A DNA stretch of 64,000 nt from Polynucleobacter meluiroseus (GTDB lineage Bacteria; Pseudomonadota; Gammaproteobacteria; Burkholderiales; Burkholderiaceae), in the NCBI RefSeq assembly GCF_900205755.1, contig NZ_OANS01000003.1, forward strand, positions 124,001 through 188,000, read 5' to 3'. Below the pieces are notes generated by a model that ran no database searches, had not been told where the DNA came from, and saw nothing but the letters and a program-made list of their open reading frames with translations. Below are positions 10,845-21,161 of the stretch, in pieces. Both the position numbers and the translations under genes were made by a program. The stretch's first letter is position 1. Each line of letters opens with the position of its first letter.

Positions 10845-11519
10845 TTATTCCCTCTTAGCTGATTTCAAAGTAATCGCTTTGCCTTTGGCATGTGTCAGGA
10901 TGACGGACTCCTTTTGTATGTGACTTAAGCGCCATTCCCCTAGAGCAAACTCTCCCCGCTTGATAGACAGCGCCTGTTTGCCAGTATGGAAAAAGACCTG
11001 TTCCACCCCGCCAATTTGAGTGAGCCCAAGATAGCGCCAGCGCAATACTTCTTGCTCGAATGGCAGTAATACTGGGGCTTTGTTTACCTTGCTACTCTCC
11101 TTGGGTGCTAATTTAGAGTGAATGCTTACTTCTATTTCATCCATTGTCAGAAATAGCTCTTCCTGATCTAGTGCCCACTGCTCGGTACTGTTGACCAAGT
11201 CTTTCTTTAATTTATTGACTTGCCCTGTGAGCTCTTCAAAAGTAGTTTGAGACTCTTGCTTTAGGGACTCTAAAAGGAAAAATAGACCCAGCAAGCATGC
11301 TGCAATAAGCGTGCCCGCGGTTAATAGAATCAGGGTCACTCTATCGGGTGATTTGAAGGACTCTTCAAGTCTCGTTTTGGGCTGACTAAAGCTATTCGCT
11401 TGGGAGCTTGGCGGAGCGGTATTTTTACGGATTCCCTGAGGATCTGGAATGGCAGGATCATCCCCTAAATCGCTCAGAATTTCATCAAATGACTGGGAAG
11501 AGATATGGCGTGTTGGCAT
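10845..11519 (-). CDS. Bitopic membrane protein with PilP-like C-terminal domain (putative secretin partner)
   Basis: The 224-residue protein has a polar, proline-containing cytoplasmic N-terminus (1-60), one membrane helix at about 62-84, a coiled-coil-like stretch (about 85-140), and a C-terminal beta-rich domain of about 65 residues (LRWRYLGLTQIGGVEQVFF onward). The last part resembles the PilP or GspC homology-region pattern of a strand carrying LGL, then FFHTG, then GEFALGEWRL. It occupies the place of pilP immediately before the secretin. The topology looks like a merge of PilN/O-type anchor and PilP; this is inference from layout, not a recognised family. A weak AACAAT lies 6 nt before the ATG. 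Confidence 0.6.
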   Translation of the reverse strand: MPTRHISSQSFDEILSDLGDDPAIPDPQGIRKNTAPPSSQANSFSQPKTRLEESFKSPDRVTLILLTAGTLIAACLLGLFFLLESLKQESQTTFEELTGQVNKLKKDLVNSTEQWALDQEELFLTMDEIEVSIHSKLAPKESSKVNKAPVLLPFEQEVLRWRYLGLTQIGGVEQVFFHTGKQALSIKRGEFALGEWRLSHIQKESVILTHAKGKAITLKSAKRE

Positions 11520-11646
11520 CCCACCATTGTTTGACTTTAAGAATTGACATGCCAGCGGGAGATACGGATCTGAGCGTCGGAAAAGACCACCTTGCCAAAC
11601 TGTAGATAGGGCTTTTAGCGCTTTTCGGCGATCTATTGAATCAACC

Positions 11647-11652
11647 TATAAT
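11647..11652 (+). promoter_or_regulatory. Consensus -10 box just upstream of mrcA
   Basis: A perfect TATAAT at 11647-11652 ends 7 nt before the ATG at 11660. Transcription would start at or next to that ATG, giving a leaderless mRNA. No convincing -35 hexamer was found at 16-18 nt spacing. Confidence 0.45.
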
Positions 11653-11659
11653 TTGGTCT

Positions 11660-13996
11660 ATGGCCCTAAACCCAAAAGACAAGCCACCATTAAATCAACG
11701 GTTCGGCCGTCAAGCTGATAAACGAGGGAGACAAGGCGCCTCGGGATATGCGTCGGGCGCAAAATCAGGGACAAATCCGCTTATTAAAGCCTTATTACTG
11801 ATTTGCGTCATGGGCGCCGTCATGCTGGCCCTGCTCCTCGGGTATGCCCTTTTAATTGCTCGGCCAAATTTACCTAAAATTTCAGCATTGGTGGATTACA
11901 ACCCAAAAACTCCCTTGCGCATCTATACGGCTGACAAAGTCTTAATTGGTGAGTTTGGTGAAGAGCGCAGAAACGTGATTCCATTAAAGGACATGCCCTT
12001 AAGTATGCGCAATGCAGTCATCGCAATCGAGGATGATCGCTTTTATTCGCACGGCGGCGTAGATTACGTCGGAATACTCAGGGCAACTGCAACTAACTTG
12101 CGGGGACGATTATCGCAAGGAGCATCGACCATCACTATGCAGGTGGCGCGCAACTTTTTTCTGAGCAACGAAAAAACGTTTAGCCGCAAAATATATGAAG
12201 TGTTACTAGCTTGGGAAATTGAATCCCAGTTAAGTAAAGACAAGATTCTAGAAATTTACATGAATCAAATCTTTTTGGGACAGCGCGCATATGGATTTTC
12301 AAGCGCGGCTCAAATTTACTTTGGGATTGAGCTAAAAGATATCAGCATCGCCCAATCGGCGATGTTAGCTGGTCTCCCTAAGGCACCATCGGCCTACAAC
12401 CCAGTCATCAACTTTCGCCGCGCCAAAATTCGTCAAGAATATATTTTGCAACGCATGCGTGATTTAGGCTACATCACTCCCGATCAATATCAAAAAGCAA
12501 TGGCAGAAGAATTGCATATTCGCGGACTCGGTAATGAATTTAGTGTGAGAGCTGATTTTCCTGCGGAGATGGTCCGTCAACTATTGTTTACACAGTATGG
12601 CGAGGCAATTTATTCACAGGGCATGAACGTCTACACAACTATTCTCAAAGCCGACCAAGACGCAGCTTATAAAGCCGTTCGTCGGGGTATTTTTGAATAT
12701 GATCTGCGTCACGCCTACCGTGGACCAGAGGGATTTATTGAGCTTCCAGAAGATCTCGTGAAACGCCAAAGAGCAATTGACGAAGCTTTGTTGGCTTACC
12801 CCCAACTAGACGATTTGCAATCGGGTGTAGTGCTTGAGGTAAAGCCAAAAGAAATGCAAGTGATGATTGCTACAGGCGATACCGTCACGATCAAGGGCGA
12901 AGGGATGAAGCTGGCCTCCGCTTCTTTAACGGATAGCGCGCAGCCCAAAAAACGTTTACGACCAGGTGCAATTGTCAGACTCCTATCCGATGGCGGGGTA
13001 TGGAAATTAGCCCAACTTCCTCAAGTCGAAGCGGCATTCGTTTCCATGAATGCACAAACCGGCGGGATTCTGGCATTGGTCGGCGGGTTTGATTTCCGAC
13101 GCAATCAGTTTAATCATGTATCTCAAGCACTTCGTCAGCCAGGGTCTTCATTCAAGCCTTTTATTTATGCTGCCGCACTTGAAAAAGGATTCGCACCAAG
13201 CACCATGGTGAACGATGCACCGTTATCGATTGGCAGCATGGAAACAGGCAGTCAATCATGGGAGCCAAAAAACTATGATGGTAAATACGATGGCATGATG
13301 CGTTTGCGTAATGCCTTGGCAAAATCAAAGAACTTGGTATCAGTGCGCATCATTCGAGCCATTGGTCCTTCCTATGCCCAAGACTATATTCAGCGCTTTG
13401 GCTTTGATCCTGAGAAGCATCCGCCTTATCTAACTATGGCCTTGGGCGCGGGATCAGTCACACCATTACAAATGGCAACAGCTTATAGCGTGTTTGCTAA
13501 TGGCGGTTATCGAGTTGATCCTTTCATTATCGATAAGGTGACTGACTCAAAGGGCGGAGTGTTGTTCGAAGCTAAACCAACGCATGCCGGTGAAGATGCG
13601 CCTCGGGTTTTGGATGCGCGTACCGCATTTGTCATGGACAGTATGTTGCAAGAAGTAACGAAGACAGGTACTGCCGCAAGTGCAAGGGGTAAGCTGGGAC
13701 GCAACGATATTGCTGGTAAAACAGGAACTACCAATGATTCTCATGATGCTTGGTTTGCAGGCTACAACCCAGAGGTGGTAGCTATTGCGTGGATCGGTTT
13801 CGACAAACCTGCGAGTTTAGGTGACCGTGAAACAGGAGGTGGATTAGCTTTGCCAATGTGGATTTCTTACATGCAAACTGCGCTGCAAGGAAAGGCGCAA
13901 CAAGTTCGGGAAGTGCCAGCTGGGGTGACACAATTTGATGGCGACTGGTTTATTCCTGATTTTGCATCTAACGGCGGTGTACGCGAACTGCAATAG
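11660..13996 (+). CDS. mrcA: Penicillin-binding protein 1A (bifunctional transglycosylase/transpeptidase)
   Basis: This class A PBP polymerises and cross-links peptidoglycan. After a membrane anchor (about residues 40-66) comes the GT51 domain with EDDRFYSHGG, QGASTITMQVARN and KILEIYMNQIFLG. The transpeptidase domain has the SxxK site (PGSSFKPF), the SxN motif (SKN) and KTGTT. The ATG at 11660 gives 778 residues. An in-frame TTG at 11636 would add eight, but it lies upstream of a TATAAT and has no ribosome binding site. It is divergent from the pil-type locus and 12 nt upstream of a transposase-like gene. Confidence 0.96.
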   Translation: MALNPKDKPPLNQRFGRQADKRGRQGASGYASGAKSGTNPLIKALLLICVMGAVMLALLLGYALLIARPNLPKISALVDYNPKTPLRIYTADKVLIGEFGEERRNVIPLKDMPLSMRNAVIAIEDDRFYSHGGVDYVGILRATATNLRGRLSQGASTITMQVARNFFLSNEKTFSRKIYEVLLAWEIESQLSKDKILEIYMNQIFLGQRAYGFSSAAQIYFGIELKDISIAQSAMLAGLPKAPSAYNPVINFRRAKIRQEYILQRMRDLGYITPDQYQKAMAEELHIRGLGNEFSVRADFPAEMVRQLLFTQYGEAIYSQGMNVYTTILKADQDAAYKAVRRGIFEYDLRHAYRGPEGFIELPEDLVKRQRAIDEALLAYPQLDDLQSGVVLEVKPKEMQVMIATGDTVTIKGEGMKLASASLTDSAQPKKRLRPGAIVRLLSDGGVWKLAQLPQVEAAFVSMNAQTGGILALVGGFDFRRNQFNHVSQALRQPGSSFKPFIYAAALEKGFAPSTMVNDAPLSIGSMETGSQSWEPKNYDGKYDGMMRLRNALAKSKNLVSVRIIRAIGPSYAQDYIQRFGFDPEKHPPYLTMALGAGSVTPLQMATAYSVFANGGYRVDPFIIDKVTDSKGGVLFEAKPTHAGEDAPRVLDARTAFVMDSMLQEVTKTGTAASARGKLGRNDIAGKTGTTNDSHDAWFAGYNPEVVAIAWIGFDKPASLGDRETGGGLALPMWISYMQTALQGKAQQVREVPAGVTQFDGDWFIPDFASNGGVRELQ

Positions 13997-14008
13997 TTCG
14001 TATGCACT

Positions 14009-14704
14009 ATGGCTCGACAGGCTCGAACCGTAATTCCTGGCCAGGCCATGCATATCTTGGTGCGTGGAAATAATTGTGAGACTCTTTTCTTTAGTGATGC
14101 AGAACGCCGTATTTATTTAGATTGGCTGCGAGAGGCTGCGAAGCAATTTGGCTGCTCCGTACATGCCTTCGCTTTAATGCCGAACCATGTCCATCTTTTG
14201 CTGACCCCTCTCAATGAGGATTCACTTTCAAAAACAATGCAATCCTTGGGTAGGCGCTATGCCCAATATTTCAATCAAACACATCATCGCTCGGGAACTA
14301 TTTGGGAGGGGCGATATCGCTCTTCTTTGATTGACCCAGATTATTTTCTGCGCTGTCAGCGGTATATTGAATTAAATCCCGTGAGAGTTGGGTTTGAGTC
14401 CAGCGCAAATGATTCGACCTGGACTAGTTTCGGAAGTCATATCGGGGGCAAGTCTGAGTCTTGGTTGATTGATCACCCCACATTTTGGAGGCTCGGCAAC
14501 ACCCCTTTCGAAAGACAAATGATCTGGGCCAGATTTGTCAAAGAGGGGGCACCCCATTGGGAGGATCAGCAAATTACAGCAGCATTAATTCGCTCTAAAC
14601 CTTGGGTTAGCGAGCAATTTGCAAAGAGGTTTTTCAAGGATAATCCCGAAGAGGCCTTAATACGAACACGTGGAAGACCTAAAAAACTTGTTTATATTCA
14701 ATAG
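14009..14704 (+). CDS. REP-associated (RAYT-like) Y1 transposase
   Basis: This 231-residue protein belongs to the IS200-like Y1/HUH nuclease family. It shows the N-terminal ARQARTVIPGQAMHILVRGNN segment, the metal-binding HUH motif in MPNHVHLLLTP (His-Val-His), and the catalytic-tyrosine helix around DYFLRCQRYIELNPVRVGF, which is characteristic of single-copy RAYT enzymes. It starts 12 nt after mrcA with no promoter seen, so it probably reads from that transcript. A 10-bp inverted repeat follows at 14758-14816. No flanking insertion-sequence ends were identified, so it looks like a domesticated gene. Confidence 0.9.
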   Translation: MARQARTVIPGQAMHILVRGNNCETLFFSDAERRIYLDWLREAAKQFGCSVHAFALMPNHVHLLLTPLNEDSLSKTMQSLGRRYAQYFNQTHHRSGTIWEGRYRSSLIDPDYFLRCQRYIELNPVRVGFESSANDSTWTSFGSHIGGKSESWLIDHPTFWRLGNTPFERQMIWARFVKEGAPHWEDQQITAALIRSKPWVSEQFAKRFFKDNPEEALIRTRGRPKKLVYIQ

Positions 14705-14757
14705 CTTACACTGCAACTCAATTGGGTATTAACGCCGGCAGCATAGTGCCGTCTTCA

Positions 14758-14816
14758 ACTCTGTCCCTATATATAAAAATATAAACACGCGCGCTCCTAT
14801 TTAATCGGGACAGAGT
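14758..14816. repeat. Inverted repeat ACTCTGTCCC/GGGACAGAGT downstream of the RAYT gene
   Basis: ACTCTGTCCC at 14758-14767 is repeated inverted at 14807-14816, perfect over 10 bp, with a 39-nt spacer that is very AT-rich in its first half (TATATATAAAAATATA) and has a short GCGCGC core. Its place 53 nt after the RAYT-like gene makes it a candidate substrate or relic of that enzyme. It may also act as a weak hairpin before gltB. No other copy was noticed in the window. Confidence 0.7.
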
Positions 14817-14829
14817 CATTTTATTTCTA

Positions 14830-14858
14830 TTGCATCTACATGGGTATTCCCCTATATT
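14830..14858 (+). promoter_or_regulatory. Predicted sigma-70 promoter of gltBD
   Basis: TTGCAT (14830-14835), a 17-nt spacer and TATATT (14853-14858) match the -35/-10 pattern well. Predicted start is about 14865, giving a leader near 22 nt that contains AAGG (14877-14880) before the gltB ATG. Confidence 0.6.
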
Positions 14859-14886
14859 AGATCTCCCATAAGTAATAAGGCCATTG

Positions 14887-17800
14887 ATGGCGCACGGAAA
14901 TACTATGACAACACAATTGAACTCAGAACTTCGTCCTAGCGCGCAGGGTCTTTATGACCCGCGGAATGAGCATGATGCCTGCGGCGTTGGCTTTGTAGCG
15001 CATATCAAGGGTAAGAAATCACATGAAATCGTGGCGCAGGGTCTACAAATTCTGGAGAATTTGGACCATCGCGGCGCAGTAGGTGCAGACCCTCTAATGG
15101 GCGACGGCGCTGGAATCTTGATTCAGGTCCCAGACACTTTATATCGCGAAGAAATGGCCAAGCAAGGCGTGAACTTGCCGCCCCAAGGTGAATACGGCGT
15201 CGGCATGATCTTTTTGCCAAAGGAGCATGCATCCCGTTTGGCATGCGAACAAGAGTTGGAGCGCACAGTCCGTTTAGAAGGACAGGTAGTGTTGGGCTGG
15301 AGAGATGTGCCTATTGATGTGCAATTACCAATGTCGCCAACAGTGCGCATGACTGAACCATTTATTCGTCAGATTTTTATTGGACGCGGTCGCGACATTA
15401 TGACAACCGACGCTCTAGAGCGTAAGTTGTATGTCATTCGCAAAACGGCTAGCCACGCTATTCAGGATTTGCACTTAAAGCACGGTAAAGAATATTTTGT
15501 AGCGTCTATGTCTGCACGTACCATTGTTTACAAGGGGCTGCTGCTAGCAAACCAAGTGGGTGCGTATTACCAAGATTTGCAGGATCCCCGTACGATTTCT
15601 GCTTTAGCCTTAGTGCATCAGCGCTTCTCCACCAATACTTTCCCGGCCTGGGAATTGGCTCACCCCTATCGCATGATTGCGCATAACGGTGAGATTAATA
15701 CTGTCAAGGGCAATGTCAATTGGGTTAATGCGCGCGAAGGTGCCATCAGCTCACCAGTCTTAGGCAACGATCTAAAAAAATTATGGCCGTTAATTTATCC
15801 AGGTCAATCGGATACCGCCTGTTTTGATAATTGCCTAGAGTTGCTAGTCATGGCTGGCTATCCAATGGCGCAAGCCATGATGATGATGATCCCTGAAGCA
15901 TGGGAGCAGCACGCATTAATGGATGAGAACCGCCGCGCGTTTTATGAATACCACGCATCGATGATGGAGCCATGGGATGGTCCAGCAGCAATGGCATTTA
16001 CTGATGGCCGTCAAATAGGTGCAACCTTAGATCGCAATGGATTGCGTCCAGCCCGTTACTACGTAACTGATGATGATTTAGTCATCATGGGCTCTGAGGC
16101 TGGAGTGTTGCCAATCCCTGAGAGCAAGATTATTCAAAAATGGCGCTTGCAACCCGGCAAGATGTTCATGATTGATATGGAACAAGGTCGAATTATTGAC
16201 GACATCGAACTGAAAAATGCGGTCTCTAAAGCTAAGCCGTATAAAAGCTGGATCGATGCCGTACGCGTGAAGCTAGATGAAGTGGTCGCCACTAAGGCAG
16301 ACATCGTTGATGAAAAAAATACCATTCGACCAGCTGCCAAATTATTAGACCGTCAGCAAGCATTTGGTTACACCCAGGAAGATCTCAAGTTTTTGATGGC
16401 TCCAATGGCTGTAAATGGAGAAGAGGCAATTGGGTCAATGGGGAACGATAGCCCCTTGGCTGTTTTATCCAGCAAGAACAAGCCGCTGTATAACTACTTT
16501 AAGCAGTTGTTTGCTCAGGTAACCAATCCACCGATCGACTCCATTCGCGAAAATCTGGTGATGTCCTTGGTGTCGTTTATTGGACCTAAACCCAATTTGT
16601 TAGATACCAACAACATCAATCCACCAATGCGCCTAGAGGTGAGTCAGCCCATATTAGATTTTGATGACATCACTAAAATTCGTCATATTGGCCATTACAC
16701 CAACGGTAAATTTCGCTCCTATGAATTAGACATTTGCTACCCAGTAGCTTGGGGTAAAGAAGGTATTGAAGCGCGTTTAGCTTCCTTGTGTGCAGAAGCT
16801 GCAGACGCAGTGCGTTCGGGCTATAACATCATCATCGTGAGCGATCGTCAAGTAGATGAAGACCATGTAGCGATACCTGCATTACTTGCTACCTCTGCTG
16901 TTCATCAGCATTTGGTTGAAAAAGGCTTGCGCACTAGCGTAGGCCTGGTGGTTGAAACCGGTAGTGCACGTGAGACACACCACTTCGCCTTATTGGCTGG
17001 TTATGGCGCAGAAGCAGTGCACCCCTACCTCGCGATGGAAACTTTAGCTGAAATGGCTAAAGGCTTATCAGGCGACTTGTCAGCCGAAAAAGCGGTTAAG
17101 AATTACGTAAAAGCGGTCGGTAAGGGCTTGCAAAAAGTGATGTCCAAAATGGGTATCTCTACTTACATGTCATACACCGGCTCGCAGATTTTTGAAGCGA
17201 TTGGTTTGAATCATGATGTCATCGATCATTACTTCAAAGGCACACCATCGAATGTGGGTGGTATCGGTGTATTTGAAGTCGCTGAAGAAGCATTGCGGAT
17301 GCATGCTGCCGCTTTTAGTGATGAAATGATTCTCGAGAATATGTTGGATGCGGGTGGTGAATACGCATTCCGGATTCGTGGTGAAACCCATATGTGGACA
17401 CCAGACACGATTGCTAAGCTGCAACATTCGACCCGTATTGGACAAGAGAAGGGCTACCAGACTTATAAAGAGTATGCCAATCTCATCAATGACCAAACCA
17501 AGCGTCAGATGACTTTGCGTGGCTTATTTGAATTTAAGGTGGATCCTGCTAAAGCGATTCCATTGGATGAAGTTGAGTCAGCAAAAGAGATCGTCAAGCG
17601 GTTTGCCACTGGCGCCATGTCATTGGGTTCAATCTCCACAGAAGCGCACGCTACCTTAGCAATTGCCATGAACCGTATTGGCGGTAAGTCCAATACTGGT
17701 GAGGGCGGCGAAGATCCAAATCGCTATGTGAATGAGCTCAAAGGCATTCCGATTAAGAAGGGTGAGACACTCGCGAGCATTTTGGGTGACGATGTTGTTG

Positions 17801-19650
17801 AGGCAGATATTCCATTAATTGATGGGGATTCATTACGCTCCAAGATTAAACAAGTCGCCTCTGGCCGCTTCGGTGTCACGACTGAGTATTTGCGTTCAGC
17901 AGATCAAATTCAGATCAAGATGGCACAAGGTGCAAAGCCAGGCGAGGGTGGACAACTGCCCGGCGGAAAAGTATCTGATTACATCGGCAAATTGCGCTTC
18001 TCCGTGCCGGGTGTAGGCTTGATTTCTCCTCCTCCGCATCACGATATTTATTCGATTGAAGATATCGCTCAATTGATTCATGACTTAAAGAACGTCAACC
18101 CTAAGGCAGACGTTTCAGTGAAATTGGTATCGGAAGTGGGCGTAGGAACCATCGCAGCTGGCGTAGCCAAAGCGAAAGCGGATCACGTAGTTATTGCCGG
18201 CCATGATGGTGGTACTGGCGCATCACCTTTATCTTCTATTAAGCATGCTGGCTCTCCATGGGAATTGGGTTTAGCTGAAACACAGCAAACCCTCGTGCTC
18301 AATGGTTTACGTAGCCGTATTCGGGTACAAGCCGATGGTCAAATGAAAACCGGTCGAGATGTTGTCATTGGCGCCTTATTGGGCGCGGATGAGTTTGGTT
18401 TCGCTACAGCACCGTTGGTAGTTGAGGGTTGCATCATGATGCGTAAATGCCATCTCAATACCTGCCCAGTCGGCGTAGCAACTCAAGATCCTGCATTGCG
18501 CAAAAAATTCTCTGGCAAACCTGAGCACGTGGTGAATTTCTTCTTCTTTATCGCTGAAGAAGTGCGTGAAATCATGGCGCAACTGGGTATCCGTAAATTT
18601 GATGACCTGATTGGGCGCGTCGACTTCTTAGATACCCGCAAAGGTATTGAGAATTGGAAAGTACATGGCTTGGATTTCAGCAAGATTTTTGCTGCGCCTC
18701 AAGTTGCCGCAGATGTCCCTCGTTATCAGGTGCTGACTCAGGATCATGGGCTCGCCAATGCTTTAGATAACATTCTGATTGATAAGAGTGAGCCCGCTTT
18801 AGAGCGTGGCGAAAAGGTTTCTTTCATTGTTCCGGTTAAGAATGTCAACCGTACTGTAGGTGCCATGCTGTCTGGTGAGTTAGCGCAACGCTATGGTCAT
18901 GCTGGTCTACCCGACGATACGATCCATATTCAATTGAATGGCACTGCCGGACAAAGCTTTGCGGCTTTCTTGGCCCGTGGCATTACCTTGGATTTGGTTG
19001 GAGACGGTAACGACTATGTTGGTAAAGGTTTATCTGGCGGCCGTGTGATTGTGCGCGCTCCTCATGAATTCCGCGGCGACACTGCGCAGAACATCATTGT
19101 CGGTAACACCGTTCTTTATGGCGCAATTGGTGGTGAGGCCTTCTTCAACGGCGTTGCTGGCGAGCGTTTCGCGGTGCGTAACTCTGGAGCCACTACGGTA
19201 GTTGAAGGTACTGGCGACCATGGATGTGAATACATGACCGGTGGCACAGTGGTAGTGCTTGGTGAAACAGGCCGTAACTTTGCTGCTGGTATGAGTGGTG
19301 GTATTGCCTATGTTTATGACGAGGACGGTTTATTTGCGAAACGCTGTAATACAAGCATGGCTACTTTGGAAAAAGTCTTACCCGCTTCCGAGCAGATCGC
19401 AAAAATTGTGCAATCTGAATGGCATGCACCTTTGGATGTGAAAGATGGCGGCGAGCGAATGACGGATGAGCAAATCTTAAAAGGATTGATTGAGCGTCAT
19501 TTCCGTCACACAGGCTCGGAGCGTGCAAAAGCACTCTTGGCTGATTGGGATAATGCCCGCGCCCGTTTTGTCAAAGTATTCCCAACGGAATACAAGCGTG
19601 CTCTTGGCGAGTTATGGGAAAAATCTCAAGGCATTACTGTTGCTGCTTAA
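14887..19650 (+). CDS. gltB: Glutamate synthase (NADPH) large subunit
   Basis: GltB transfers glutamine amide nitrogen to 2-oxoglutarate. The N-terminal glutaminase (Ntn) domain has its nucleophile Cys in [10 protein letters not shown], so about 30 residues would be cleaved to expose it. Further on are the central and FMN-binding synthase domains ([41 protein letters not shown]), the 3Fe-4S cysteines in CHLNTCPVG, and a C-terminal glycine-rich beta-helix ([14 protein letters not shown]). Length is about 1587 residues. The ATG at 14887 has AAGG 6 nt upstream; a TTG three bases earlier and an ATG at 14905 are alternatives. gltD follows after 37 nt. Confidence 0.98.
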   Translation: MAHGNTMTTQLNSELRPSAQGLYDPRNEHDACGVGFVAHIKGKKSHEIVAQGLQILENLDHRGAVGADPLMGDGAGILIQVPDTLYREEMAKQGVNLPPQGEYGVGMIFLPKEHASRLACEQELERTVRLEGQVVLGWRDVPIDVQLPMSPTVRMTEPFIRQIFIGRGRDIMTTDALERKLYVIRKTASHAIQDLHLKHGKEYFVASMSARTIVYKGLLLANQVGAYYQDLQDPRTISALALVHQRFSTNTFPAWELAHPYRMIAHNGEINTVKGNVNWVNAREGAISSPVLGNDLKKLWPLIYPGQSDTACFDNCLELLVMAGYPMAQAMMMMIPEAWEQHALMDENRRAFYEYHASMMEPWDGPAAMAFTDGRQIGATLDRNGLRPARYYVTDDDLVIMGSEAGVLPIPESKIIQKWRLQPGKMFMIDMEQGRIIDDIELKNAVSKAKPYKSWIDAVRVKLDEVVATKADIVDEKNTIRPAAKLLDRQQAFGYTQEDLKFLMAPMAVNGEEAIGSMGNDSPLAVLSSKNKPLYNYFKQLFAQVTNPPIDSIRENLVMSLVSFIGPKPNLLDTNNINPPMRLEVSQPILDFDDITKIRHIGHYTNGKFRSYELDICYPVAWGKEGIEARLASLCAEAADAVRSGYNIIIVSDRQVDEDHVAIPALLATSAVHQHLVEKGLRTSVGLVVETGSARETHHFALLAGYGAEAVHPYLAMETLAEMAKGLSGDLSAEKAVKNYVKAVGKGLQKVMSKMGISTYMSYTGSQIFEAIGLNHDVIDHYFKGTPSNVGGIGVFEVAEEALRMHAAAFSDEMILENMLDAGGEYAFRIRGETHMWTPDTIAKLQHSTRIGQEKGYQTYKEYANLINDQTKRQMTLRGLFEFKVDPAKAIPLDEVESAKEIVKRFATGAMSLGSISTEAHATLAIAMNRIGGKSNTGEGGEDPNRYVNELKGIPIKKGETLASILGDDVVEADIPLIDGDSLRSKIKQVASGRFGVTTEYLRSADQIQIKMAQGAKPGEGGQLPGGKVSDYIGKLRFSVPGVGLISPPPHHDIYSIEDIAQLIHDLKNVNPKADVSVKLVSEVGVGTIAAGVAKAKADHVVIAGHDGGTGASPLSSIKHAGSPWELGLAETQQTLVLNGLRSRIRVQADGQMKTGRDVVIGALLGADEFGFATAPLVVEGCIMMRKCHLNTCPVGVATQDPALRKKFSGKPEHVVNFFFFIAEEVREIMAQLGIRKFDDLIGRVDFLDTRKGIENWKVHGLDFSKIFAAPQVAADVPRYQVLTQDHGLANALDNILIDKSEPALERGEKVSFIVPVKNVNRTVGAMLSGELAQRYGHAGLPDDTIHIQLNGTAGQSFAAFLARGITLDLVGDGNDYVGKGLSGGRVIVRAPHEFRGDTAQNIIVGNTVLYGAIGGEAFFNGVAGERFAVRNSGATTVVEGTGDHGCEYMTGGTVVVLGETGRNFAAGMSGGIAYVYDEDGLFAKRCNTSMATLEKVLPASEQIAKIVQSEWHAPLDVKDGGERMTDEQILKGLIERHFRHTGSERAKALLADWDNARARFVKVFPTEYKRALGELWEKSQGITVAA

Positions 19651-19687
19651 TGAAGCTGAATGTTAAGAAAAATACGAAGGATTAGAT

Positions 19688-21148
19688 ATGGGTAAGGCTA
19701 CTGGATTTATGGAGTTCGAGCGCGTTGAGGAAACTTACGAGGCTCCCGTTAAACGTCTGCATCATTACAAAGAGTTCGTTGCGGTATTGACGGACGCTGA
19801 GGCCAAGGTGCAAGGTGCGCGCTGCATGGACTGCGGCATTCCGTTCTGCAACAGCGGCTGCCCCGTCAACAACATCATCCCTGACTTTAATGACTTGGTA
19901 TTCCGCGATGACTGGAAGAACGCCTTAGAAGTTCTACAGTCAACCAATAATTTTCCAGAGTTTACGGGCCGTATTTGTCCGGCACCGTGCGAGTCTGCCT
20001 GCACCCTTGCAATTAACAGTGAAGCGGTTGGTATTAAATCAATTGAACATGCCATCATCGATAAAGGTTGGGAAAATGGCTGGGTTACGCCGCAACCTCC
20101 GAAATTCAAGACCGGAAAAACCGTCGCCATTGTGGGCGGTGGACCTGCCGGTATGGCCGCTGCGCAGCAGTTAGCGCGCGTTGGTCACGACGTTACGGTA
20201 TTTGAAAAGAATGACCGGGTTGGTGGCTTACTTCGTTATGGAATCCCTGATTTCAAAATGGAAAAATGGCTGATCGATCGCCGTGTTGAGCAGATGCAAG
20301 CAGAAGGCGTGAAATTTGAAACGGGTGTTTTCGTTGGGAGAGAAGCGCTGAGCTCAGAAGTGAAGAACTACTCAACGAGAACTATCTCGCCGGAGCAGTT
20401 GATGAAAGACTTTGATGCGGTAGTAATTACTGGGGGCGCTGAGCAACCACGTGATCTGCCAGTACCAGGTCGTGAATTGGCAGGCATTCACTATGCTTTG
20501 GAATTGTTAATTCCACAAAATAAAGAAGTGGCAGGGGATTTCAAAAATGAAATTCGTGCAACCGATAAGTATGTCGTCGTCATTGGTGGTGGTGATACAG
20601 GCTCTGATTGTGTGGGAACTTCAAACCGTCATGGTGCTACTAAAGTCACTCAATTTGAGTTGTTGCCACAGCCTCCAGAGGTGGAGAACACTCTATTAGA
20701 GTGGCCATATTGGCCCACGAAGTTACGTACTTCATCCTCCCATGTTGAGGGTTGTGAGCGCGATTGGTCAGTTGCCACTAAACGTTTTGAAGGTAAAAAC
20801 GGCAAAGTCGAGAAGCTGATTGGCGTTCGTTTGGAGTGGAAGAACGGCAAGATGTCAGAAGTTCCTGACTCAGAATTTGAAATTAAGGCCGATTTAGTAC
20901 TTTTGGCCATGGGTTTTGTTTCACCTGTACAACATGTGTTGGATGCTTTTGGCGTGGAAAAAGATGCCCGTGGTAATGCCAAAGCGACGGTAGATGGTAA
21001 AAAAGCCTATCAAACAAATGTTTCTAAGGTGTTTGCAGCCGGAGATATGCGTCGTGGTCAATCCTTAGTAGTTTGGGCTATTCGCGAGGGTCGAGATTGT
21101 GCGCACGTAGTAGACGAGTATTTAATGGGGTCTTCCGATTTGCCTTGA
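19688..21148 (+). CDS. gltD: Glutamate synthase small subunit (beta)
   Basis: GltD oxidises NADPH and passes electrons through FAD and iron-sulfur clusters to GltB. Cysteine-rich N-terminal motifs [17 protein letters not shown] and [11 protein letters not shown] bind 4Fe-4S clusters. The FAD Rossmann motif [20 protein letters not shown] is at about residue 150, and the NADPH-binding motif [13 protein letters not shown] is at about 300. The C-terminal FAD motif includes [19 protein letters not shown]. Length is 486 residues. A GAAGGA site precedes the ATG. It forms the gltBD operon. Confidence 0.99.
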   Translation: MGKATGFMEFERVEETYEAPVKRLHHYKEFVAVLTDAEAKVQGARCMDCGIPFCNSGCPVNNIIPDFNDLVFRDDWKNALEVLQSTNNFPEFTGRICPAPCESACTLAINSEAVGIKSIEHAIIDKGWENGWVTPQPPKFKTGKTVAIVGGGPAGMAAAQQLARVGHDVTVFEKNDRVGGLLRYGIPDFKMEKWLIDRRVEQMQAEGVKFETGVFVGREALSSEVKNYSTRTISPEQLMKDFDAVVITGGAEQPRDLPVPGRELAGIHYALELLIPQNKEVAGDFKNEIRATDKYVVVIGGGDTGSDCVGTSNRHGATKVTQFELLPQPPEVENTLLEWPYWPTKLRTSSSHVEGCERDWSVATKRFEGKNGKVEKLIGVRLEWKNGKMSEVPDSEFEIKADLVLLAMGFVSPVQHVLDAFGVEKDARGNAKATVDGKKAYQTNVSKVFAAGDMRRGQSLVVWAIREGRDCAHVVDEYLMGSSDLP

Positions 21149-21161
21149 TAATGTCAAGGAC

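Noticed and set aside
11544..11572. TTGACA at 11544 as mrcA promoter -35
   Set aside because: No -10 hexamer at the right spacing; the TATAAT at 11647 is too far away.
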